Notes under the pieces: generated by a model
Database searches by the model: none
What the model saw: only the letters and a program-made list of their open reading frames with translations
What the model was told of the DNA's origin: nothing
Assembly (NCBI GenBank): GCA_030141605.1
Contig: JAQGDQ010000629.1
Location: 1 to 64,000 of the forward strand
DNA length: 64,000 nucleotides
Reading direction: 5' to 3'
DNA from: Tubiluchus corallicola
Lineage: Eukaryota; Priapulida; Priapulimorpha; Priapulimorphida; Tubiluchidae
Part shown: piece after piece, positions 45,999 to 57,579 of the stretch
How the letters are laid out: the number at the start of each line of letters is the position of its first letter
How positions within the stretch are numbered: the first letter of the stretch is position 1
Position numbers and translations under genes: made by a program

Positions 45999-48900
45999 TC
46001 AATTCTCTTCGTTTTCGAAGAACAGGCGTGTCACCGGTTTGTACATTGCTCTCCACTTTTCCATTCTGTAACACAATTTGAAACACAACATTGATGGTGT
46101 TGTACATATTAATGCATATGTTGTTAATATTATGCATTGTAATAAATTATTATGATAAAAATTTTCAATGAAACGTACATATCATCTTCAGCCTTCAGAG
46201 CTATGTATATATACATGTCTACTCTTCGATCGTCAAGCCAACTCGATCGTCGATCGTTTCGCTTCTTTGGCCGTCCTGGCCGTCCATGCACGGCACATAG
46301 AGTCTCAATAGCTTCGCCTAAAATGAAAAGGAAAAAAAACTATTCACGAAGATGTGTATGAACCTATTTTAACACTATAATTTATTTAATTACTCATTTG
46401 GTTATTCACTGCCACACACATCAAACACAAACGCAAAAAAGAGGTTCCAATTATACAAGAACATCATAAAACCATACAAGACAGTATTTTTGACGGACAT
46501 GTATAAGATGTGTAGATTATAGAGTATATATAGTAAATTATCTAGCTGCTTGAATAAACCTACTAGATATCAATGTATCAGCAAACCAACGTTAACAAAC
46601 CAATAAACGTAGCATCACATTACAGGGTTTACAAAAGCTATGGAAAAAAATTACAAATCCGGTGAGTTCCAAAGCCTAATAATATGGATCATATGGCGAA
46701 TTAATGTTCATAGTCAGTGATCTTTGGACCTATTTGACAAATGGATGGGTGACAATCAGAAAATTGTTGTTCTGAGCAGTCTTAAGATCAAGTAAGAAGT
46801 TTAAATAGCAAACATGATATATGCAAAAACAAAAACAGATACCAGTGCGGGATCCTTCACCATAGTTTCCTTCAAGGTCAAGATCCCGCAATGACCTTCT
46901 TTTCCATCTTCCACCACACCTAAATTAATGAGCGCACAATTACACATTAATTGCTGTTAGAAACTGAAATATAAGTTCCTATTCTAATCTAACGACATTC
47001 ATATGCAAACACAGACTAATATGTATGGGCATAACTACATATTACGCACAAGGACCCTTATTTCATAATGGCTTACACACACAAGTACTAGGTTGCCTTT
47101 TGTTCATTCCCGTAATGATTAGCGAGCCAGCTTTCTCTGATGTATAAAACTTTCTACAGGGTGGGCGGGAAATTCTGTCACCTGAAGATGAAGCTGCCCT
47201 GACATATGTGGCTCCATGTGTTGAACGTAAGAACGCAGATTAAGAGTCTGTAACTTCATCATTAAAAATAAAGCAGGAAAGGGAATGATGAAAACGGAAA
47301 ATCTACCAGACTAATAAGGTGTGTGCAACCCATCAAACTCAGCCCAATTTTACTCCTACAGGATTAGAAGTAAATGATAAAGTTCAAACAAGAACTGCAA
47401 CGTCGTGTCAAAATCTGAGTTATAACTCTCATTGCCTAACGAAATGATTCTACATGGTGTCATAACACCTCTCAGGATGAGTTGCACATCCACAATATTC
47501 CATCACTTCGATTTTTAAAACAGACTTCGACTATAGGAGCATTTATCCTAAAGATACCACCAGTTGGTCAATGGCTGCTTAGAATTATAGTAGTTGCTTA
47601 TTAGTTAGAAAAACATACGCGGTTTCTTTACCCAACAGCCCGCCTGGCGTCTGATTCCACCCTCCTAGTCACAGGTTTACGTTAAACATGGTCTTTGGAA
47701 CGGACATACATCGGGCAAGAATCCTTTTTCATATATTAGCAGTATTTAAATATTAAAACAAATCGTGCTTCTTTTAGTTGTCGATACTTACCATAAATAA
47801 ATCAGTATCGATGTTATAACGACTATGGCTATTCCCATAGCAGCAATGCCCAGCTTGTAGGCTGAAAAAGTAAATAATTTAACTTTTATTATAAAATTGA
47901 AATACTCTATTCTTACCGATAGGAGCGTCGGTAATGTGCATTCAAAGTGCTGCAAAACACATCGCAAAGCGCATCATCTGTAACAAGACTATAAGCATTA
48001 AAATTAAGAAAATCAAACTTGGATTATGAGTAATTAATAATTTTTAATGAGTGAGTGAGTGACTGAGTGAGTGAGTAGGTAAGTAAGTAAGTAAGCAAGT
48101 AAGTAAATAGATGATTAGTATATGACTATTACTTTTCACAATTATACTATAATTATATAATTAACTACAGTGGTGGATTACGTACTTTTATTAGTTAGTT
48201 TTTTGTTAGTCAGTCAGTCAGCTAAGAAGGAAGGTAAGTCGGTAAGTAGGTAGGTAGGTAGGTAGGTAGGTAGGTTGGTAAGTAGGCAGGTAGGTAGGCA
48301 GGTAGGTAAGTAGGCAGGTCGATCACTCGTTCGGTTGGTCGATCGGTCGGCAGGTAGGTAGGTTAGGCAGGTAGGTGGCTGGGTGGGTAGGTTTTTAGGT
48401 AGGTAGGCAGGCAGGTAAGTAGGTACGTGGGTAGGTAAATAGGGAGGTAAGTAAGTAGGTAAGCAGGTCGTTAGGTAGGTAGGTAGGTGAGGTGAGGTGG
48501 ATCATTTGGTATATAAATAGTAGGTACCCTAATGTTAAGTAGGTAGGTAGGTAGACAGCAGGTATATAGGTGGGTAGGTAAGTAAGTTAGATAGGTAGGT
48601 AGGTAAGTAGGTAGGTAGGCAGGTCGATCACTCGTTCGGTTGGTCGATCGGTCGGCAGGTAGGTAGGTTAGGCAGGTAGGTGGCTGGGTGGGTGGGTTTT
48701 TAGGTAGGTAGGCAGGCAGGTAGGTAGGTACGTGGGTAGGTAAATAGGGAGGTAAGTAAGTAGGTAAGCAGGTCGTTAGGTAGGTAGGTAGGTGAGGTGA
48801 GGTGGATCATTTGGTATATAAATAGTAGGTACCCTAATGTTAAGTAGGTAGGTAGGTAGGTAGGTAAGTAGTTAGGTAGGTAGGTAGACAGCAGGTATAT

Positions 48901-49899
48901 AGGTGGGTAGGTAAGTTAGATAGGTAGGTAGGCTGGTAGGTAGGTAAGTAGGTAGGTAGGCAGGTCGATCACTCGTTCGGTTGGTCGATCGGTCGGCAGG
49001 TAGGTAGGTTAGGCAGGTAGGTGGCTGGGTGGGTGGGTTTTTAGGTAGGTAGGCAGGCAGGTAGGTAGGTAGGTGAGGTGAGGTGGATCATTTGGTATAT
49101 AAATAGTAGGTACCCTAATGTTAAGTATGTAGGTAGGTAGGTAGGTAAGTAGTTAGGTAGGTAGGTAGACAGCAGGTATATAGGTGGGTAGTTAAGTAAG
49201 TTAGAGAGGTAGGTAGGTAAGCAGGTAGCTAGGTAGGAAGGAAAGTATGTAATCAGGTAGGTAGATAGGTAGGTAGCTGCACCACTTGTACTTCTTAACG
49301 TTTTCACTGCTCAAGTGTGCTGCCCGTTGCCCAAATGTCAGCTGCTAAGTGGCACAGCCTAAGTGTTCACCGCCTGAGTGCCTTCTGCCCAAATGTCATT
49401 CAGCTCATATGTTTGGCTAACACTGGACTGTCATTCACTTCTCAAGTGCCAACTGGCCAAGTGTCCATTGCCTAAATGTCCAATGCGCAGGTGGACTTAT
49501 AACCTGACAGATCAGTAACTGATTTGTAAGTCAATAACTGTTTCGCGCATGCAGTATTCAGGTCACAAAGTTCTCTGCAAGAACAACGTTAGCTTACACG
49601 CAGCTCGGTCATATGAGAGGTAGGGTCCCGCAACGACGCACACCGGTTATGAGGTAAAGCCAATTTTTAGAAGTGACATTTGTGTTGATCAGGCAAACAC
49701 GTGGATTTGTCAGAGCGGAAGTAGGAAGTGAGGGACAAAAACATAATAATTAGCCATTAAGACAGTTGCAGAACTTGTTTGCGCATGTTGGAAAAACGGT
49801 GAACAATTGATATATGCGTGCAGAGTATAAAACTGTAGGTTCAGGCACTCTTTCAGGGTTATTATTAGAATGAAAAAACGTACCTAATATAATCTCCAT
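45999..49899 (-). CDS. Five-exon gene for a 122-residue single-pass membrane protein
   Basis: Coding exons in order: 49884-49899, 47792-47861, 46843-46919, 46179-46317, 45999-46065. Lengths 16+70+77+139+67 total 369, exactly 123 codons, and every phase matches (1, 2, 1, 2). Donors are GTACGT, GTAAGT, GTATCT, GTACGT; acceptors end TTTTTCAG, ATTTAG, TTTTAG, TTACAG. The ATG has A at -3 and G at +4. The protein starts MEIILAYKLG. One hydrophobic span covers residues 9-29, followed by CGGRWKRR, so the positive-inside rule puts the long C-terminal part in the cytoplasm. It then has LRDLDLEGNYGEG, GRPGRPKKRNDRR (resembling an AT-hook core) and ends YKPVTRLFFENEEN. No family is recognised. Intron 1 holds the long TAGG repeat. 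Confidence 0.7.
48045..49285. repeat. (TAGG)n region with higher-order units of 305-341 bp
   Basis: GAGT, then TAGG/GTAG tetramers for 1.2 kb. A complex block beginning GTCGATCACTCGTTCGGTTG recurs at 48318, 48623 and 48964, each followed by GGCTGGGTGGG and, later, by GGATCATTTGGTATATAAAT. Lies entirely within intron 1 of the membrane-protein gene. Confidence 0.95.
49308..49498. repeat. Degenerate short tandem repeat (AAGTGTCC/AAATGTC)
   Basis: Motifs such as GCCCAAATGTC, GCTCAAGTG, GCCTAAGTGTTC and GGCCAAGTGTCC recur every 18-22 bp, heavily diverged. Also in intron 1. Confidence 0.75.
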
Positions 49900-50850
49900 T
49901 GTAGACGAACCTCTTAAAATAACTTTAGATACGGAGCGAAAACAAAATGTGTCTTTCTCTTTCCTTCGCAATCTAAAACTCGCAGTATCTTGTTTTGTTG
50001 CTATGAAACCTCTCCGGGTTTACAATTATGACGCGAGATCTTAGCGCGTCTCCTGTTTAGGTAACTATAGCAGCAAAACACGGTGACCGACGTAGCCATC
50101 ATAACAGCTTTTATCCAAGCCCAAAGCCTCACACGCGTCTACAGCATTCTGTAGAAGTTATTCCCCGCACTCCCCATGATAAGATTCGTACTTTCTCATC
50201 TTCGATTTTTAATGTAAATTAAACAGCATTGACTTTACCTTAACGTATATATATATATATTGATCGCACATATATTATTTTATGAGAAAGCCCAATCCGA
50301 GCAAAATGTCAGTTTTCTTTTATTTTTATTTTTGCTAACAACAGGAAATATAAGACTGTCGCGTGTAAATGTTTAAGAATATGATGATTTTAATGCTTTG
50401 TGTCCATCTGCCTGATGTAACCAAATGAAGAAATTACAATTAAATATTAAGTGCGCAACGTAATTAACGTAACCATCTGACATATTTAAAGAGGAACGCA
50501 AACTAACTGAAGATCAAATTTCTAATGTATCTCCGGCCGCGAATATTTTAAATACAATAAAAGCAAGAGATTTCTCTTTTTGTACCTTGACTGAATTAAA
50601 TGAAATTTCAACGTTTATGATGGAGGATTAATTATATACAAATAATTGTTTGGTACTTTCAAATATAATTATTAAAGTTAATAATTGTCATTTCTGTCTG
50701 TTTTTTTGTTTTGTTTTCCCGTTGTATAATTTTGTGTGTTATTATATTCATGTATGTATTGTAAATATGTAACTAATTATCTTTGTAAATATACGACAAC
50801 AATGGCGGCCGGCTGCGGTAGGACTACTGGTAGTTGTTCGTACGTTGGAA
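49900..50850. other. 5' flank of membrane-protein gene, nothing firm
   Basis: 49900-50000 is probably its 5' UTR. No TATA box was picked out. The rest is AT-rich. Confidence 0.4.
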
Positions 50851-50853
50851 GAT

Positions 50854-51068
50854 GTTATACTGCAAAAGACAAAAGAACAACATTGAAGATCAAAACACTA
50901 CTTGAATAAACACGCATTGTTGCTAGTTGAGGGTCTCGGGTCGAGGGCACAGAGTTAGTGATTGCTGAGGTTATACTGCAAAAGACAAAAGAACAACATT
51001 GAAGATCAAAACACTACTTGAATAAATGCGCATTGTTGCTAATTGAGGGTCTCGGGTCGAGGGCACTA
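50854..51068. repeat. Tandem duplication, 116-bp unit, two copies
   Basis: GTTATACTGCAAAAGACAAA through TCGGGTCGAGGGCAC occurs at 50854 and again at 50970 with few differences (CACGCATTG against TGCGCATTG). Confidence 0.95.
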
Positions 51069-51069
51069 T

Positions 51070-52650
51070 GTTCACACTCACTCACAATTGAATATTTAAA
51101 ACTGATTTAATTTACTGTCAGAGAAAGATTGAAACCAAACCTGTTTGAAATGCCACAAACCTGGCTTTAGTTAACAAACATTCATTCACAATCGAATATC
51201 TAGTGCGTAAATAAAGTATAAAAGCGTAGAAGGATTGAATTTGTAGAGAATTTAAAGTAGATTAGACTGAAGATAGTGTAGACTATTGTAGACTGACTCA
51301 ATCTGGTGGTTAAATAAAGAATATGAAATTGTGTTGAACTGTGAAAGACCACTCAACAGCAATGCTCAAGAAAAAAAGACCCATGCAGAGCTACCCAAGT
51401 CACATGCACCCACTGAGCTTACCTGATTGGCTAGTGAAATTCACTGGCAATCTACATATGGAAAACGCAGCAGGTACAGGTGACCGAGCAGCACTGGCCA
51501 AGGCCACAACCTGGATTAAACTTCGACTCCAGTTCCATAATAATTTTAAATGTAGGTGGCAGCACACATTATTTTAGTAGTTTAAATTAAGAATCGCAAA
51601 TGAAATGTGTGGTAAGTGCACCCTGGGACAGCTAACCCGTGTCGTTTTACCAGCTTGTGTGAACATTTTAAATTATTAATAATATAATATATTAATTCAT
51701 ATTTTTGTAAGAACAAAAAAGGAGCAAACAACTAAACAAAAGTAAAATTAAAACAAGAAACATGAGCAAGTAATCAAGCAAATGAGCAAGCAAGCAAACA
51801 TTAAAAACAGGTTGTTAAGGAAGTAAATGCGAATGAACAAACTAGCAACCCCGTAAGCAACACAAGCGTGAAAACAGCAAACAAAACGTACCACCTCCAC
51901 CCATTTTCACAACATGCAAAACCAAGTCATTGTTTACTTTTTTATTATCGCTCTTAGGTCTTCAAATTTTTCAGCCATTAACGTGTAATAATCGCTCGTT
52001 TTTTAATATGGATCTTGTGAAAAGCTGACTCAGTAACTGTTTGTGGTGTGTTATTAAATGCGTTGTTAAAATGTTGTGTGTTCGTGTTCTCGCTAATAGG
52101 ACACACAACGTTTGTCCTGTAATTATACATTCAGTTTAAACATCATTTATGGGAGCATACGAGCAGAATAAAAGTATCTGATTTGTTTAAATACAAAAAT
52201 TGTTTATTTACAATACATTTGGCATTTGAAGAAATATTGAAAGCTACCACTCAAAATTACTACTCAATAAAGGATATCTACAGCACAAAGAATTTATGAA
52301 ACGTATATAACAAAAATGAAAAAGATATTACACAAAGTACAAGAAACCACTCAAATTTATACATAATGAATATGAAAAAAGCATCAAATTAATCAAAAAA
52401 TATCAATTCAAAAGAATATCTGCAATGAAAAATATCCAAGCAATAAGCGTTAACTTGCGCTTTCTACTGCATAGATACGGAAAGATTCAATCAACAATAT
52501 GAGTAAAGCCTGATTTCAACTTTCCGCAGAGGTATAATGTATCCTATGGTGGTCAGCGTAACCACAAATTATGCTGTTGCTGTTTGCTAATGAAACACCG
52601 CGGTTTATCGTACTTTACGAATTATGGGGGCGGGGGAAATCGTGACCCTT
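51070..52650. other. Intergenic, nothing recognised
   Basis: AT-rich. Short frames only, no domain or repeat structure recognised. Confidence 0.4.
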
Positions 52651-52656
52651 CGTTAA

Positions 52657-53114
52657 CCCTTTCATACCCGTTGTTTCCCGTGGGATACGAGAATATTTTC
52701 TGCCTTTAAAATTAATAAAATTTTAAAATTGACAGTTATTTGATCTGTTAATAGTTATTTTGATTTAAGCCAATAACAATAGACTAAAATGGTGATAAAA
52801 TGGCAAAGTAGAAAATCTACATAGCATAAAAACTGTGCAAGGTACAGTAGTTTAGAGACGAGTTTGTACAGATCAGCATAGCATGCATGCTAAATGTCTT
52901 AAATACTTTAAAAAATTATCAGCAGTTGCAAAATGAAGCACATTTTATGCTTCCATTGAATCCCAACGTATCCCGTGGGATACAGGCTATATTTAGCACA
53001 CGGACACAGGTAGAAAAAAATAATTATTACGTGTAAACAAGATGGACATACTGAACAAAAGTACCAAGCCAAAAATTTTTTCCTTATTAAAAAAATAATT
53101 TGGGACTGAAAGAG
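52657..53114 (+). mobile_element. piggyBac-like MITE, copy 3 (458 bp)
   Basis: TTAA at 52653-52656 and 53115-53118. Same orientation as the copy at 15.3 kb. The second palindrome is intact and the first has one change (TTTCCC for TATCCC). Confidence 0.92.
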
Positions 53115-53433
53115 TTAAGCAAAACGTACCTTTTCATTATCAAACCAACTATAGATAAACAAATAGGTGCCTAGCATTTAAAAAATACGAAAAGTTCTTA
53201 TCCAGACACAGTTAACTTATAAATTCTTGACACACATACTAACATTACATGGGTAAACATAAAAACACTGAAAATAGTCACAACTCATTAATCCTATATA
53301 TAGGAAGAAACAGCTTAAATTTAGGAGAAACACAGATAATAATGCTAGAAAAACTAACAACAGTAAGAGCAAAAATTAATTGTAAGTACTGGGTTAGAAT
53401 TACATAAATTGACAAGAGATGGCGCCACATACA

Positions 53434-53486
53434 CACACACACGCGCACACACACACATACACACACGCACGCACACACACACATAT
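53434..53486. repeat. (CA)n microsatellite
   Basis: ACACAC with CG and AT interruptions. Confidence 0.97.
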
Positions 53487-53552
53487 CACAACATCTATAC
53501 CCCAGTTCATTACGTCACTATTATTAAAATGAAGACACGGCACTGTAAGATA

Positions 53553-53736
53553 TATATTATATTATATTATATTATATTATATTATATTATATTATATTAT
53601 ATTATATTATATTATATTATATTATATTATATTATATTATATTATATTATATTATATTATATTATATTATATTATATTATATTATATTACATTACATTAT
53701 ATTACATTACATTACATCATATCATATCATATTATA
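53553..53736. repeat. (ATTAT)n pentamer microsatellite
   Basis: Near-perfect 5-bp repeat drifting to ATTAC at the right end. About 50 bp beyond it lies the likely polyadenylation signal of the minus-strand gene at 53839. Confidence 0.97.
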
Positions 53737-53838
53737 TACAAATATAATAACAATTCAATATACAAGACTGACTAATAGTATTTACAATTTTTATTATCGT
53801 AGCATAGTTAATGACAAAAACCTCAAAATTATCTATTT

Positions 53839-55854
53839 TCATTTTAAAAACAATGCTACTTTAGAACATGCTGCAATCACTAATGTGGTTGACAACCAAA
53901 CACTCGTCACTTGCCTTCTACTGTTCCCTGAGTGTGTGGGACATAACTTAGCCGAATCAAAATCCCGAGACACTTGACGCCTGTTACCACCTTCTCTCTC
54001 CTGTAACCTGTCTTGCTGATCACATTTTAGTGTAGCTGTGTGATCAATAAAAGTGATTCTACCTTCGAGCCCTTGAATGACAGGCGACATTCGTCGTATG
54101 TATTTTGCCAAATCTACAATGACTAGATTTCCTGTAGGGAACACGTCCAGACGTTGGTCTCTCAGCCACGTGTAGTCATCTCCTCCGTTTGCCAAGAACC
54201 TATTCGTGTAGACCCGGTACACCTGATTTAGGTCCAAGGGTTCATATTTGGGCACCCGACAATGAGCACATCTGACTTGTATATCAGCAACACGAGAACC
54301 TGCTGATTGCCTCATGTCATATTTGACTTTTAATCCAGAAACTTGTAGAAATCTGCCATCATCACTCAAAGGCAGGTTTTTTATTGCGTACGTCTTTACG
54401 TCATCTCTTTCACTTGATGATTCAACTGTCCTCTTGCTGACATTACGCTTTCTGGCAACTTTTATGCCGTTCAAGGAGCCCGGTTGCACTTGGCTTATCA
54501 TACGCTGGTCTATGTCCTTTATAACAGAGCGTGTGTCCAGCTTGCTCACTGAGTTTTCCAATATGTCCTTAATGCTTTCACCTTTCAGTTTAATCTTGTC
54601 TAGTACGTCTCCAAATGGAAGCGCGGACAGTAGTTGACCAACGGTCACAACACCATTCATGCCTTTCGAATCTATTGATGCCCTAATTGCACCGCCATTG
54701 TATATCGCTATGGCAGCTACGCTCCATTCATCTTCCGTCGTGGGCCAAACATTCCCCTGTATAACAGCATCTGTGATTAAGTTACCTAAACTGCACTCCC
54801 TTAAGAAGCAATCCTGCTTTTCACCCTCCAGATAAACAGCTGTTTTCCCGATTTGATCAACTGATTCTTCGTTGAGCTTCCAAGACTCCAGTAACCTTAA
54901 AACTTCTGCATCCTGTTTAACACTGCCATCTAACGGTATTGGACGCCCAGTGTATTCCACTAGTTGACCATCATCATTAAATTTCAACTTGATTTCACCA
55001 AGGTATTTGCCCCCAGCGTAACAGCTAACAATGGGAACATTGTCACCTGTTTTCTTGTTCTTCACGACGTAAGGATAAGATGCTGCTGGTTTTTCTATAG
55101 AAGGCGGTGGATCTCCTTCTGGCCAGAGGAACTTGCGCGAATCTCCTCCGACGATAACATCAATACCATCAACGTTTGCAGCAATCTGTTTATCCATCTT
55201 TAGATTTGCATCACCAAGTGCAATTATAATATTTACATTGGCTTGCTGCAGTAAAGCTACTTGTGTTCGCATACTTACTTCTATGTCTTCGTATATTAAT
55301 TGACCTGCAGGCAGGTATTGTGTATTTATGTATCCAATGATGCCAACTTTTGTCCCATCAGTTAGTGTCAGTATTGTTGCTTTCCGTAGCTTGTCCTGCA
55401 ATAGAGGTTCGTTCTTCGTGTCAATGTTGCTGCTTACGATTGGAAAAGTGACATTAGCTAAGAAAGAGATGGCGTTGTGGATGCCCAAGTCAAAATCATG
55501 ATTTCCGAGTGCCGCCACGTCATATCCGGCAAGGTTCATGAAGAAGGAGATCACGCGATGTTCGTGCACGAAGTACATCAGTGTTCCAACCTGCTGCTCA
55601 CCTGCGTCCATTAATAATACGTTTTGATCACGTGATCTGATCTCCTTAACTTTACTGACAATTCTTGCGTATCCGCCCCAACATTGACCTTCCTTTGCTT
55701 CGTCTTCACTGCAAACCGCCCCGTCTTCGTCGACTTGTTCAATTCTTGAATCCAAGTCGTTCGTGTGAAGTATCGTCAGATCTATTACTCTTTGACTTTG
55801 TTGTCGCAAAGCTGCAGTGGTCCAGATCCAGAGGAACAAAATCGGGAACACCAT
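53839..55854 (-). CDS. Ecto-5'-nucleotidase-like protein with altered metal site (candidate pseudoenzyme)
   Basis: 671 residues, single coding exon; ATG at 55854 opens a signal peptide (MVFPILFLWIWTTAALRQQ). Conserved CD73-family landmarks run throughout: LTILHTNDLDSRIEQ, ALGNHDFDLG, ECSLGNLITDAVI, YNGGAIRASID, PFGDVLDKIKLKG, ANGGDDYTWLRD, and a C-terminal hydrophobic tail fitting a GPI signal. The family hydrolyses extracellular AMP with two metal ions. Here four ligand positions differ: TNDxH to TNDLD (Asp35), DAGD to DAGE (Glu86), GH to GD (Asp215), and GGHxH to GGDSR (Asp238, Arg240). The Asn118-His119 pair and Asp122 remain. Nucleoside-contact positions remain: Arg353, Asn386, Arg391, Phe414, Tyr561, Asp566. 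It is about 100 residues longer than CD73, with Arg/Ser-rich inserts at about 450-500 and 615-645. AATAAA lies near 53790. Confidence 0.92.
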   Translation of the reverse strand: MVFPILFLWIWTTAALRQQSQRVIDLTILHTNDLDSRIEQVDEDGAVCSEDEAKEGQCWGGYARIVSKVKEIRSRDQNVLLMDAGEQQVGTLMYFVHEHRVISFFMNLAGYDVAALGNHDFDLGIHNAISFLANVTFPIVSSNIDTKNEPLLQDKLRKATILTLTDGTKVGIIGYINTQYLPAGQLIYEDIEVSMRTQVALLQQANVNIIIALGDANLKMDKQIAANVDGIDVIVGGDSRKFLWPEGDPPPSIEKPAASYPYVVKNKKTGDNVPIVSCYAGGKYLGEIKLKFNDDGQLVEYTGRPIPLDGSVKQDAEVLRLLESWKLNEESVDQIGKTAVYLEGEKQDCFLRECSLGNLITDAVIQGNVWPTTEDEWSVAAIAIYNGGAIRASIDSKGMNGVVTVGQLLSALPFGDVLDKIKLKGESIKDILENSVSKLDTRSVIKDIDQRMISQVQPGSLNGIKVARKRNVSKRTVESSSERDDVKTYAIKNLPLSDDGRFLQVSGLKVKYDMRQSAGSRVADIQVRCAHCRVPKYEPLDLNQVYRVYTNRFLANGGDDYTWLRDQRLDVFPTGNLVIVDLAKYIRRMSPVIQGLEGRITFIDHTATLKCDQQDRLQEREGGNRRQVSRDFDSAKLCPTHSGNSRRQVTSVWLSTTLVIAACSKVALFLK

Positions 55855-55869
55855 TTCCTGTTGTCTCAA

Positions 55870-57035
55870 CGTGAATTCCAGATCTACTTCATGATTAGAT
55901 GCTTCTTTGTTTAGATTCCCTACTTTACGATTTTGAACAAAGCTGAAACAGAATCAAATATTAAACGAGAATGATGTTGATTTTGTTGTCTAAATAAATG
56001 CAGGTCAATCCTGCACCAATGATACAGTAGATGTAACTCCTGGCAGCTGGGACCAAAAGGGGGTGTCAAAGGCCTAATTATAATGAGAAGAAATTACAAT
56101 TGCTAGTTTAGGGGTTTAGTATTGCATCCCTAATGGCAAAGGGTTTGGTTTAGCGTAGTTTTAGTCTGTTTCGCCTAACTGTTCATAACGAGATCAAGGT
56201 ATTGTTCATATTACTGCAATTTGCTGTCCTGTGCTCCTAGAAGTGCTGATTGCAAACTTGTTAGTGTAAACATCTCCGCCTTTATTGTCTTAATATGAAC
56301 ATGGCATAACCCTACAATCGCTGGACTAATATCGAATACATCTGTTCTTTATGCACTTTTTTCAAAAAAAAATCCGCGAGTCGTTAAATTTGACTCAATT
56401 GAACTATATTGAAAGCTACACTTAGCGCGAAGGGAGTGTTTAATACAGTGCCTTACGGTTGTTTACTTTATGCCTGGTTCTTATTGAAAAATAATAGAAC
56501 AACCCCTTTTTCTATTAGCTATTTTCGACGACTCCGATGTGTATGCCAGGCAAAAACCTGTGCAGTTGTTTCTAATTTACTGTTATTATTTATTATGCTC
56601 ATACCCTGTTAGCAGTGCACGTACAATGGCTAGTAATTCTCTGATTCGGTCGCATTGGAGGGCGGATCCAGGCTCATCATCCCTTCCATTTCTTTAACGG
56701 CAAAAGAAGCAACTGCTCCTAAAGAATATCTAATTACGTCACGCATGTATTCACTGACGTGTGTTGTGACGTCATAAATTAAAGGCAAACGGTTCTTTTT
56801 CCATTAATTATGTTGAGTATTATAAAATTTGTGATGCTATAAAGTTAGGCAATGGCAATATTGTATCTCAGAGTTAAATAAAGATGTAGGAGACCAATTT
56901 TAGACGAGTAAAATATTCTAATTATTAAGTTTACAGTTAATTTAGCATATCAGGTGGCATAAAAATGCGCAGACGTTATTAATCGAGATTGATTACAAAA
57001 TAGCTTGAAAATTACCACACTGATGTTGCATACGC
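55870..57035. other. Intergenic, 5' side of the nucleotidase-like gene
   Basis: A minus-strand acceptor-like TTCTGTTTCAG near 55943-55953 suggests a spliced 5' UTR. GTGACGTCA near 56766 is a CREB/ATF-type site. Nothing else was recognised. Confidence 0.4.
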
Positions 57036-57041
57036 TATATG

Positions 57042-57068
57042 TAGTAGTAGTAGTAGTAGTAGTAGCCA

Positions 57069-57140
<72 letters not shown>

Positions 57141-57203
57141 CAGTAGCAGTAGCAGTAGCAGTAGCAGTAGCAGTAGCAGCAGCAGCAGCAGCAGTAGTAG
57201 TTG
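57042..57203. repeat. (AGT)n/(AGC)n trinucleotide microsatellite
   Basis: AGTAGT with an AGCAGT segment at the right end. Confidence 0.98.
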
Positions 57204-57579
57204 TATCTATTTTTAATGAATTTTGAGTTGCTCTAAATGCTACTTCGTTTAAAATTATGTATTTTATAGGTTGTAATCTACACATTTTGTTGAAGTTGTT
57301 TACTAAAACAAGAAACAAAGCGTAATTTTTTGTTGCATAATAAAATCAATAAATTTATTGACCAGTTTTCCACGCATGCGTACGAGATACTTGAATGTCA
57401 AAATGGCTACCAAAGCACAAAGTGTGACATTCATAGGCTTTGAGCTTAAAAGAGACACATTAAGTTAGTAAACAATAATAAAAAGTGACTGCACTTTACA
57501 TTTACAATGCAAACAATGATATGTGATGCAAATGATTATCACAGTTTTAAATACATTAATTATGGTTTATTTAATTTTT

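Noticed and set aside
54964-55203. Short plus-strand frames opposite the nucleotidase-like gene
   Set aside because: Antisense shadows of a conserved coding exon.
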